Below, piece after piece: positions 1-6,058 of a DNA stretch of 15,498 nt (the first letter of the stretch is position 1; every line of letters begins with the position of its first letter). The notes under the pieces are model-generated. The model worked only from the letters and a program-made list of their open reading frames with translations. It had not been told where the DNA came from and searched no databases. The DNA lies in the NCBI GenBank assembly GCA_035318505.1, contig DATHEQ010000434.1:1-15498 (forward strand), read 5' to 3'. The position numbers were made by a program, and so were the translations under genes. The DNA comes from DASWDH01 sp035318505 (GTDB taxonomy: Bacteria; Myxococcota_A; Polyangia; Polyangiales; Polyangiaceae).

Positions 1-20
1 GTACGAACCTGAGCCCATTC

Positions 21-36
21 GCGGCGCTCTCGCCGC
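21..36. other. GC-rich inverted repeat upstream of the first gene
   Basis: GCGGCG (21-26) and CGCCGC (31-36) form a perfect 6-bp stem around a CTCT loop. It could be the end of a terminator of a gene that lies before the window, because a short pyrimidine/T stretch follows. No gene is visible in 1-140. The only other signal there is a GAGGAG ribosome binding site at 125-130, 10 nt before the lipoprotein start. Confidence 0.25.
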
Positions 37-140
37 GCCTTTGCGTGGGCGCCTCAGCCAAATAGCCGATCACGATCTCGTATGGCCAAGAACCGACAAA
101 GTAGTGCTAGTGTGCCCGGCACCTGAGGAGACCGCCCAAC

Positions 141-680
141 ATGCGATGCTTATTGACTGCCAGTGTGATGGCTTCCGCCTTCGTTCTCGCCACCGTGGCC
201 GCGTGCAAAAAAGAAGAGCCCCCGCCGCAGAATCCCCAGGCTTGGCAACAGGGGCAGCCCGGATACGGACAGCCCGGTTACGGGCAGCAGCAGCCTGGTT
301 ATCCGCAGCAGCAACCCGGCTATCCGCAACAGCAGCCAGGCTACGGACAGCAACCCGGCTATCCGCAGCAGCAGCCAGGTTACCCGCAGCAGCAACCGGG
401 TTACCCGCCGCAGCAGCAGCCCGGTGGCTATGGCCAGCCGGCGCCACAGCCGACCACCATGCCGCCGAGCGGTGGAACCGCGGGCATGAACCCGACGCCG
501 CAGGGATTGCCTTGCACCTCTGACGCGCAATGCGTCACGCACAAGTGCAACACCGCCGCCGGCAAGTGCTCGTGGCCGTGTCAGGGTCCGGCGGACTGTG
601 CGGCCGGCATGCAATGCTTGACGCCCATCTGCGTACCCGCCGCTCCTGCCGGCACGCCGGGCGCGTCGCCCGTGAGATAA
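141..680 (+). CDS. Lipoprotein with PGYxQQQ repeats and a Cys-rich C-terminus
   Basis: A 179-residue predicted lipoprotein of unknown function. The signal peptide ends in a lipobox, V-A-A-C, with the lipidated cysteine at residue 22, so the mature protein should be tethered to a membrane facing the periplasm or cell surface. Residues 39-99 are a low-complexity Pro/Gly/Tyr/Gln repeat (eight PGY units plus one PGGY). Residues 125-164 hold eight cysteines spaced 4-7 apart, a secreted disulfide-rich module of the kind common in myxobacterial surface proteins. The start is ATG with GAGGAG 10 nt upstream. The flavin reductase gene begins 3 nt after its stop, so the two are probably co-transcribed, though a shared function is not obvious. 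The repeat resembles flexible, Gln/Tyr-rich linkers; a spacer role that lifts the Cys module off the membrane is inference. Confidence 0.8.
   Translation: MRCLLTASVMASAFVLATVAACKKEEPPPQNPQAWQQGQPGYGQPGYGQQQPGYPQQQPGYPQQQPGYGQQPGYPQQQPGYPQQQPGYPPQQQPGGYGQPAPQPTTMPPSGGTAGMNPTPQGLPCTSDAQCVTHKCNTAAGKCSWPCQGPADCAAGMQCLTPICVPAAPAGTPGASPVR
255..437 (+). repeat. In-frame tandem repeat encoding PGY(P/G)QQQ units
   Basis: About nine imperfect 18-24 nt units encode PGYGQ, PGYGQQQ, PGYPQQQ and PGYPPQQQ variants. Synonymous codons vary between units (CAG/CAA, CCC/CCG, GGC/GGT), so the array is not a fresh slippage product and the protein repeat seems to be kept by selection. Unit number may differ between strains. 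Confidence 0.85.
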
Positions 681-683
681 ATC

Positions 684-1205
684 TTGGCCATCGACGGGCA
701 CCTCTTTCGCGCCGTCCTCGGCTCTTTTCCCACCGGCGTCACCATCGTGACCACCGTGGCCGGCGATGGTGTGCCGCGCGGGGTCACCTGCAACGCCATA
801 TGCTCCGTCTCGGCCGACCCCCCGTTGCTCCTCTTTTGCTTGGCTAAAAAGGCGGGGTGCCTGCCAGCGGTTCTCGAACGAAAGGCGTTCGTCGTCAATT
901 TCCTCGCCGTTGGGCGCGGAGACTTGTCGACGCGGTTCGCTTCGCCCATCGACGACAAGTTCGCCGGAGTCCAATGGCAGCCATCGACGCTCGCCGGCGG
1001 ATCACCCATCCTCACCGACGACATCGTCGCGCACGCGGAGTGCACGCTGTCGCAAGTGGTCGACGCCGGTGATCACCAGGTGCTGATTGGCCTCGTCGTG
1101 GGCGGAAGTGCCAACGGCGGCAGTCCGCTCATGTACCTACGTCGCATGTACGCCGCCTGGCCCGACCCCGAGCCGGCGCCGCGCGGCGAACAGATTCACG
1201 GTTAA
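684..1205 (+). CDS. Flavin reductase-like, FMN-binding split-barrel protein
   Basis: A 173-residue protein of the flavin reductase (split-barrel) family, which typically reduces FMN or FAD with NAD(P)H and passes the reduced flavin to a partner monooxygenase. Family signs: the N-terminal block with GSFPTGVTIVTT (13-24), the SVSADPPLLLFCL strand (41-53) that lines the flavin site, the GDH triplet (129-131) of the nicotinamide/flavin pocket, and a C-terminal PLMYLRRMY strand. The length is normal for the family. The start is TTG; its first residues, AIDGHLFRAVLG, match the usual N-terminus of the family and no later ATG keeps that block. It lies 3 nt after the lipoprotein gene and is followed at once by a hairpin. 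No monooxygenase partner is visible in the window, so the substrate system cannot be named. Confidence 0.85.
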   Translation: MAIDGHLFRAVLGSFPTGVTIVTTVAGDGVPRGVTCNAICSVSADPPLLLFCLAKKAGCLPAVLERKAFVVNFLAVGRGDLSTRFASPIDDKFAGVQWQPSTLAGGSPILTDDIVAHAECTLSQVVDAGDHQVLIGLVVGGSANGGSPLMYLRRMYAAWPDPEPAPRGEQIHG

Positions 1206-1244
1206 GACGAGGAAGCCAGCACGAAGAGCTGGCTTCGACTCGTC
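1206..1244 (+). terminator. Long hairpin right after the flavin reductase stop
   Basis: GACGAG-GAAGCCAGC (1206-1220) pairs with GCTGGCTTC-(GA)-CTCGTC (1228-1244), giving a 15-bp stem with a 2-nt bulge and a 7-nt loop. It begins directly after the TAA stop. The following bases (TGTCGCCCTT) lack a clean T run, so it could act as an intrinsic terminator typical of high-GC bacteria or as an RNA 3'-end stabiliser. It sits between convergent genes and may work in both directions. Confidence 0.6.
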
Positions 1245-1255
1245 TGTCGCCCTTC

Positions 1256-1326
1256 GGGGGCTCTGCCCCCGCCCCGCCGGAGCAAGTCCGGTACAGGGCC
1301 CCACCCCCGCCGGGCCTCCGGCCCGG
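1256..1326. repeat. Cluster of three GC-rich palindromes, REP-like
   Basis: Three consecutive perfect inverted repeats: GGGGGC-TCT-GCCCCC (1256-1270), CCGGA-GCAAG-TCCGG (1277-1291) and CCGGGCC-TCC-GGCCCGG (1310-1326). They fill the gap between the flavin reductase and the convergent HxlR gene. Their density suggests a dispersed palindromic extragenic element rather than one terminator. Genome-wide copies would be needed to establish that. Confidence 0.45.
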
Positions 1327-1352
1327 TGAACACTGGGCGGCGGCCGCGCGGG

Positions 1353-1805
1353 CTACTCGCTCTCTTCGACGAAGGCTTGCGGTGTGTCGGCGCGGGGGGC
1401 GAGTTCGCGGACGTCGGAGCGTTTGGGGCGCGGGCGCTCCACGCTGTCGAAGCGGCTGCGAGCGCTCAAAATCTCATCGCGGTTGGTGTTCGCCCAGAGC
1501 GCGAGATCGATGACCGAGGTCAAGAGCGTGCGGCCGAGTGGCGACAGCGCGTAATCGACTCGGCGTGGCGCCGTCGTGCTTACCGTGCGAATGACGAGCC
1601 CATCGCGTTCGAGCCCGCGCAACGTCAGCGTGAGCATCCGTTGCGAGATACCGATGTTCGCGCGCCGCAGCTCGCTGAACCGCTTCGGACCTTCGCGCAG
1701 TAGGCACACGACGAAGACGCTCCAGCGATCGCCGACGCGACTCAACACCTCGCGTATCACAGCGCAATCGTCGAGGGACATGCCTACGTCCTCCAGCAAC
1801 ATCAT
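1353..1805 (-). CDS. HxlR-family winged-helix transcriptional regulator
   Basis: A 150-residue MarR/HxlR-type DNA-binding protein, expected to act as a dimer. The family core is clear: Asp-Asp-Cys (Cys14) at the N-terminus, the GDRWS turn that takes the place of the usual G-GKW, FSELRRANIGISQRMLT as the recognition-helix region, LERDGLV (65-71) before the wing, and the RRVDYALSPLGRTLL wing and C-terminal helix. Cys14 matches the position of the conserved N-terminal cysteine that senses oxidants or electrophiles in members such as HypR and YodB; redox sensing here is inference. Two adjacent ATGs (1805 and 1802) follow an AAGGAGGA site; the frame stays open upstream without family similarity, so these decide the start. 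The C-terminal 35 residues are polar and charged. It is convergent with the flavin reductase and lies on the same strand as, and 302 nt downstream of, the CoA-transferase. Targets are unknown; autoregulation is likely. Confidence 0.85.
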   Translation of the reverse strand: MMLLEDVGMSLDDCAVIREVLSRVGDRWSVFVVCLLREGPKRFSELRRANIGISQRMLTLTLRGLERDGLVIRTVSTTAPRRVDYALSPLGRTLLTSVIDLALWANTNRDEILSARSRFDSVERPRPKRSDVRELAPRADTPQAFVEESE

Positions 1806-2107
1806 GATGGTCCTCCTTGCGAGTATTCTCGCGGCGGGGCCTATGAAGATAGCCACAGATTTTAGGCAAACCCAAGAGACAAACCGCAATATCGTGAATC
1901 GTGCGAGGGCCTCAAATATTTTCCGCCCGTTTTCGAACGATCGTGCCACTCCATCATCGGCCAGCGGAAAACCCGCCATTTTCGCGCGCCCATCGCCGCG
2001 ATTCCGCCCGAGCCCCAGTCGCGCATCGCCGCCGCGCCGAGCGGGATCGATGTGGCGCTATTTGCAAAGGACGACGCGGTCCGAGCGGGCCCGGCCTTCT
2101 GCGCTCG
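1806..2107. other. 302-nt intergenic region, putative HxlR promoter
   Basis: No gene is visible. The stretch around 1840-1980 is clearly less GC-rich than its surroundings, as expected of a promoter region. Close to the HxlR start is a short inverted repeat, GCGAG-TATT-CTCGC (1819-1832), between the ribosome binding site and the A/T-richer segment; it is a candidate operator for autoregulation. Near the CoA-transferase end is an 8-bp palindrome, CGGGCCCG (2086-2093), that could be part of a weak terminator. I could not assign -35/-10 elements with confidence. Confidence 0.4.
1811..1818 (-). promoter_or_regulatory. Shine-Dalgarno site AAGGAGGA of the HxlR gene
   Basis: On the minus strand AAGGAGGA lies 5 nt before ATG 1805 and 8 nt before ATG 1802. 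It fixes the regulator start and rules out the 58-residue upstream extension. Confidence 0.8.
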
Positions 2108-3469
2108 TCAGGACTCCATGGTCTTGACGTTGCCGTCGACGATGAGCTGCGTGCCAGTCGCCTTCTTCACCGCTTCGACCGTGGTGTCGGGGGCAATCTC
2201 CTTGAGGAGCAAACCTTCGGCGACGACTTCGATCACGGCCATCTCCGTGATGATGAGGTGCACGCAACGGCGGCCGGTGAGCGGCAACGCGCAATGTTCG
2301 AGAATCTTCGGGCTGCCGTCTTTGGCGGTGTGCTCCATGGTCACGACGACGCGTTTGGCGCCGGCAACCAGATCCATCGCGCCGCCCATGCCCTTCACCA
2401 TCTTCTTGGGAATCATCCAGTTGGCGAGGTTGCCCTCGCGATCGACCTGGAGCGCGCCCAAAATCGTGAGATCGACGTGCCCGCCGCGCACCATGGCGAA
2501 AGAGTCGGCGCTCGAAAAATAAGAGGTGCCCGGAAGCTCGGACACGGTTTCTTTGCCGGCGTTGATGAGATCAGGGTCTTCCTGGCCGGCTTCGGGGTAC
2601 GGCCCCACGCCGAGCATGCCGTTCTCGGAGTGCAGCACGATCGAGATACCGGCGGGCACGCAGTTGGCGGCCAGGGTTGGCATGCCGATGCCGAGGTTCA
2701 CGTAGTAGCCGTCCTTCATCTCCTTGGCCGCGCGCCGAACGATGCGATCGCGCTTGGGGTCGGGCTCGAGCGCGCCGGCTCCCCGCACCGTGCGCCGCTC
2801 GATCCGTTTCTCGTAGCTCTTTCCTTGGAAGATCCGCTGCACGAAGATGCTCGGCGTATGCACGAGGTCGGGCTCGAGGGCGCCCACGGGGACGAGCTCC
2901 TCGACTTCGGCGATGGTCACGCGCCCCGCCATGGCCATCATGGGCGCAAAGTTGCGCGTCGTTTTTCGGAACACGAGGTTACCGAGCGCATCGCCCTTCC
3001 ACGCTTTGAGGAAAGAATAGTCGGCGGTGAGAGCGCGCTCCATGATGTACGGGCGGCCGTCGAACCATTTCACCTCTTTGCCCTCGGCCACGGTCGTGCC
3101 GTAGGCAGTCGGCGTGAAGAACGCGGGAATGCCCGCCCCCCCCGCCCGCAAACGTTCGGCAAACGTGCCTTGCGGAACGAGGTCGACTTCGAGCTCGCCC
3201 GAGAGCGCCATGGTTTCGAACACTTTGTTCTCACCCACGTAGGTGGAGATCATCTTTTTGACCTGCTTGTTCTTCAGCAGATAACTGATCCCGAACTCGG
3301 TGACCCCGGCGTTGTTGCTAATGCACGTGAGGTCGCGCGCGCCCTGATCGCGCAGCGCTAGGATGAGGTTCTCGGGGATACCGCACAGCCCGAAGCCAGA
3401 CAGCATGATGGTGGCGCCATTCGGGATGTCCCGAACAGCTTCCGCCGCACTCTTGACGACCTTGTTCAT
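2108..3469 (-). CDS. Single-chain 3-oxoacid (succinyl-CoA) CoA-transferase, A+B fused
   Basis: A 453-residue family I CoA-transferase. Such enzymes move CoA from succinyl-CoA to a 3-oxoacid such as acetoacetate through a covalent glutamyl-CoA intermediate. The A half covers about 1-225, with the GFGLCGIPENLI loop (25-36) and the AYGTTVAEGKEVKWFDG region typical of SCOT A subunits. The B half starts near 240 and holds ENGMLGVGPYP (282-292) with the catalytic glutamate, Glu282. Most bacteria make this as two subunits (ScoA/ScoB, AtoD/AtoA); here both are one polypeptide with a short charged linker, as in mitochondrial SCOT. All expected blocks are present, so it should be active. The ATG start gives a full A-domain N-terminus; the ribosome binding site is weak. 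It lies 114 nt downstream of the MatB-like gene on the same strand. Alternative acceptors such as 3-oxoadipate cannot be excluded. Confidence 0.9.
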   Translation of the reverse strand: MNKVVKSAAEAVRDIPNGATIMLSGFGLCGIPENLILALRDQGARDLTCISNNAGVTEFGISYLLKNKQVKKMISTYVGENKVFETMALSGELEVDLVPQGTFAERLRAGGAGIPAFFTPTAYGTTVAEGKEVKWFDGRPYIMERALTADYSFLKAWKGDALGNLVFRKTTRNFAPMMAMAGRVTIAEVEELVPVGALEPDLVHTPSIFVQRIFQGKSYEKRIERRTVRGAGALEPDPKRDRIVRRAAKEMKDGYYVNLGIGMPTLAANCVPAGISIVLHSENGMLGVGPYPEAGQEDPDLINAGKETVSELPGTSYFSSADSFAMVRGGHVDLTILGALQVDREGNLANWMIPKKMVKGMGGAMDLVAGAKRVVVTMEHTAKDGSPKILEHCALPLTGRRCVHLIITEMAVIEVVAEGLLLKEIAPDTTVEAVKKATGTQLIVDGNVKTMES

Positions 3470-3583
3470 GGCTCGATATCCGTTCCTCTGCGCGGCGCGT
3501 TCCGACCTTCCGCGCCGGGGGAACCTATCATCTCCGTGCTGTATTTGGCTACCCGCGCGACACGACCGCGGCGGGGGACGTCC

Positions 3584-5113
3584 CTAAGTTCGCGACAGCG
3601 GTGACGAGCCAAGCGGACCAACGAGCTGCTCGCGTAAGCGCTTCTTTTCGACTTTGCCCATGGCATTGCGCGGCAGCTCTTGCACGACGTGCACGCGGCG
3701 CGGCACCTTGTAGGCGGCGATCATCGGTTTGAGTCGCGCGATCATTTCCAATTCGGTGAGTGCGCAGCCCGCTTTGAGAACGACCACCGCGGTCACCGCT
3801 TCGCCCAAGTCTTCGTGAGGAACGCCGACGACCGCCGACTCCTCCACTTCCGCAAAAGCGTCGAGCACGAGCTCGATCTCCTTGGGATAGACGTTGTACC
3901 CGCCGCTGATGACGATGTCCTTGCTGCGCCCGACGATGGACACGTACCCGTCCTCACTCACCATGCCCACGTCCCCCGTTTTGAAGTAGCCATCCGCGGT
4001 GAAATCCTGCCGGGTTTGTTCGGGCATTCCGAGATAGCCGGCGAAGACGTTGGCGCCGCGAATCTCGATGTCCCCCGCTTGGCCGCGAGGCAGCTCGCGC
4101 GCGTTTTCGCCGGCAACGCGCAACGTTACGCCGGGCAGCGGTTTGCCCACCGTACCGGCGCGGCGTTCGCCCGCGTAGGGATTCGATGTGATCATCCCAG
4201 CTTCGGACATGCCGTAGCGTTCGAGAATGGTGTGGCCCGTCCGCTCGGCAAAAGCGCGAAACGTCGCCTCGAGAAGCGGCGCGGAGCCGGACGTGAAAAG
4301 ACGCATGGCGCTACAATGTTCACGCGACAGCTCCCGCTCGGCCAAAAGACGCGTGTAAAAAGTGGGGACGCCCATGAGCACGGTGGCGCGCGGCAACGCG
4401 TCGAGCACCTGCTTCGGATCGAATTTGCGATGGAGCAAGAGCCGCGCTCCCGCACAGATGAGCGGGTGAAGCGCGACGAACAACCCGTGCACGTGAAATA
4501 TCGGCAGCGCGTGGATCAGCACATCGTCCGCCGTAAAGTGCCAGGCCTCGCAGAGGACATCGGCATTGGAGGTCAGGTTTCCATGCGTCAGGACCGCACC
4601 TTTCGAACGCCCGGTGGTGCCCGACGTGTAAATGAGCACCGCCGGGTCGTCGCTCGACATCGTGGCCGTGCCCCACGGCGGAGGAGCGTTTTCGAGCTCA
4701 TCGATGAGAGTGCCTTCACCGCGCGCGCCGAGCGTGAGCACGCGTCGAACGTGTGCGTCCCGTCCGAGCCGTTGAAAGAGCGCGGCCGCGTCGGGTCGAC
4801 AAATGACGACCTCCGGTTCAGCGTTGCGCAAAAAGTACGCGAGCTCCGCCTCTTGGTACGCGGTGTTCAGCGGCAAAAAACAGAAGCCTGCGCGAAGCAC
4901 GCCGAGGTAGAGGAACAGACCTTGCGGCGATTTGTCGACCTGCGCCGCGACGCGAGCTCCGCGCGAAAGCCCGAGGCGCGCCAGGAGAGCGGCGATCCTC
5001 GCCGTTTCCCGGTCGAGGTCGGCGTAGGTGTAGGTGGCGCCGTTCTTGTCTTCGAGAAACAGACGCTCGGGTGCGCGCAGAAAGCGCGTGGCGAAGTGTT
5101 GGTACGCGTTCAT
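3584..5113 (-). CDS. matB: Malonyl-CoA synthetase-like acyl-CoA ligase (AMP-forming)
   Basis: A 509-residue ANL-superfamily ligase that most resembles malonyl-CoA synthetase, which makes malonyl-CoA (or methylmalonyl-CoA) from the free acid, ATP and CoA through an acyl-adenylate. Visible motifs: P-loop YTSGTTGRSKGA (162-173), LPIFHVHGLFVALH (203-216), SGSAPL (275-280), ERYGMSEAG (298-306), the NPYAGERRAGTVGKPLPGV block (311-329) typical of MatB, TGD (379-381), GRSKD hinge (395-399) and the catalytic lysine K487 in PRNAMGKVEKK. The length is that of the family. I chose ATG 5113 because the family N-terminus begins there; an upstream ATG at 5164 would overlap the previous gene by 37 nt and add 17 unrelated residues. 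It starts 14 nt after the barrel-like gene and precedes the CoA-transferase, suggesting one transcript. Substrate is inferred from motif similarity only. Confidence 0.87.
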   Translation of the reverse strand: MNAYQHFATRFLRAPERLFLEDKNGATYTYADLDRETARIAALLARLGLSRGARVAAQVDKSPQGLFLYLGVLRAGFCFLPLNTAYQEAELAYFLRNAEPEVVICRPDAAALFQRLGRDAHVRRVLTLGARGEGTLIDELENAPPPWGTATMSSDDPAVLIYTSGTTGRSKGAVLTHGNLTSNADVLCEAWHFTADDVLIHALPIFHVHGLFVALHPLICAGARLLLHRKFDPKQVLDALPRATVLMGVPTFYTRLLAERELSREHCSAMRLFTSGSAPLLEATFRAFAERTGHTILERYGMSEAGMITSNPYAGERRAGTVGKPLPGVTLRVAGENARELPRGQAGDIEIRGANVFAGYLGMPEQTRQDFTADGYFKTGDVGMVSEDGYVSIVGRSKDIVISGGYNVYPKEIELVLDAFAEVEESAVVGVPHEDLGEAVTAVVVLKAGCALTELEMIARLKPMIAAYKVPRRVHVVQELPRNAMGKVEKKRLREQLVGPLGSSPLSRT

Positions 5114-5127
5114 GGGAGAGCCCGCGA

Positions 5128-5988
5128 TCACTCTCGGAAGACAAATCCGAGATTCAGGTTCCATTGCGCCAGGCGAATGTAGAGAGGATCTGGATCGCCG
5201 TCGTGCGTCACCTTGTGCTGCATCCAGCCGACCTCCCCGAACAGACCGAGCTTGGGCGTGAAGTGGACGGCGCCGCCGCCGAGAACGCCGAAATTCCAGC
5301 CGAGGCCGACGCCAGAAACGTTCGCCATGTCGGGGCCGAGAATGTCAAAAGTGAAGCCAATGGGCACGCCGACCCAGAGTTGAAAGTTCGTCGAGTTGGA
5401 CGTGATGGGCAGCCGCCCTCGAATATAGAGATCGACGTCGATGTAATAGCTGCGACTCGGCGCCGGTGAGACGTCTGGACGCCAGGCGCCGAATTGAAAG
5501 AGCGGCCCCAACACCAGAAAGCGCTCGATAGGTGTATCGCCCCGTAGGTTGAAGCCGACGGTCGATGCGAGCGGGCTCGAAGCGAGCGCGCCGGAATTCG
5601 GATCGAACTCCGCGTTGCCGGAAAATCCGTAGTGGAAACCGAGCATGAAGAAGCTCCGATCTCCGAAGGGCTTGACGGGAGGTGGAAGCGGCGGTTCGCG
5701 GATGGACCCCGACGGCCCCGGCGCCGCGAATTCGCAGCGCGCCCCTCCCACGCAGATCTGGCCGCTCGGACAAGGAGGATTGCAGAGCGAAATGCACTGG
5801 CGCTGATGGCATACATACCCTTCCCGACACGACGGGAAACATTCCGATGCGCTGGCGGGTGCCGGCGGAGTCGGCGAACGCGCCGCGGGGAGCTGCTGGG
5901 GATCGCTGTTTTGCGCGAACGCCGCATGGCAGACCAGGGACGCGGCGAGCAGGGCGTAAAGAGCGGCAGGGCGGAAACCTCGGATCAT
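5128..5988 (-). CDS. Secreted Cys-rich protein with outer-membrane beta-barrel-like domain
   Basis: A 286-residue envelope protein without a recognised function. Residues 1-25 are a Sec signal peptide, probably cut after AFA before Gln26. A Pro/Ala-rich linker follows, then eight cysteines in 50-85 forming a disulfide-rich module, a second proline-rich linker (97-107), and a C-terminal domain (about 110-286) made of alternating hydrophobic/aromatic strands that ends in WNLNLGFVFRE. The end strand and pattern suggest a small outer-membrane beta-barrel. The ATG at 5988 is chosen because it begins the signal peptide; the open frame upstream has no signal-like sequence. It is the first gene of the leftward block and divergent from the MYXO-CTERM gene. 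The Cys module resembles, in style only, the one in the 141-680 lipoprotein. Its link to the enzymes downstream is unclear. Confidence 0.8.
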   Translation of the reverse strand: MIRGFRPAALYALLAASLVCHAAFAQNSDPQQLPAARSPTPPAPASASECFPSCREGYVCHQRQCISLCNPPCPSGQICVGGARCEFAAPGPSGSIREPPLPPPVKPFGDRSFFMLGFHYGFSGNAEFDPNSGALASSPLASTVGFNLRGDTPIERFLVLGPLFQFGAWRPDVSPAPSRSYYIDVDLYIRGRLPITSNSTNFQLWVGVPIGFTFDILGPDMANVSGVGLGWNFGVLGGGAVHFTPKLGLFGEVGWMQHKVTHDGDPDPLYIRLAQWNLNLGFVFRE

Positions 5989-6058
5989 GCCGCGCCAACT
6001 ATAACAGCGCTCGCATCGGGTCTCCCGCGAGACCCGATGTCGAGGTAGAAAGGAAAGC
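5989..6058. promoter_or_regulatory. Divergent promoter region with perfect 11-bp inverted repeat
   Basis: This 70-nt gap separates the start codons of the leftward barrel-like gene (5988) and the rightward beta-helix gene (6059). CATCGGGTCTC (6014-6024) and GAGACCCGATG (6029-6039) are perfect inverted arms around a CCGC spacer. A minus-strand TATAGT with upstream TG (5998-6006) could be an extended -10 for the leftward gene; the inverted repeat would then lie over its -35 zone. No T run follows on either strand, so an operator is more likely than a terminator. AAAGGA (6049-6054) is the ribosome binding site of the rightward gene. Confidence 0.5.

Noticed and set aside
255..437. CRISPR array or minisatellite
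   Set aside because: The units are in frame, 18-24 nt, without unique spacers, and sit inside a lipoprotein coding sequence.
1806..1979. N-terminal extension of the HxlR regulator to ATG 1979
   Set aside because: The added residues match nothing in the family, and a strong AAGGAGGA site lies just before ATG 1805/1802.
1901..3361. Long + strand open frame (486 codons) opposite the CoA-transferase
   Set aside because: It is the antisense shadow of a clearly conserved enzyme. Its product is His/Arg/Asp-rich, without family motifs, as expected from high-GC complementary frames.
3680..5182. Long + strand open frame (500 codons) opposite the MatB-like gene
   Set aside because: The minus strand carries all ANL ligase motifs. 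The + frame encodes Arg/His-rich sequence without recognisable domains.
6014..6039. Intrinsic terminator
   Set aside because: It lies between two divergent starts with no gene ending there, and no T run follows on either strand.
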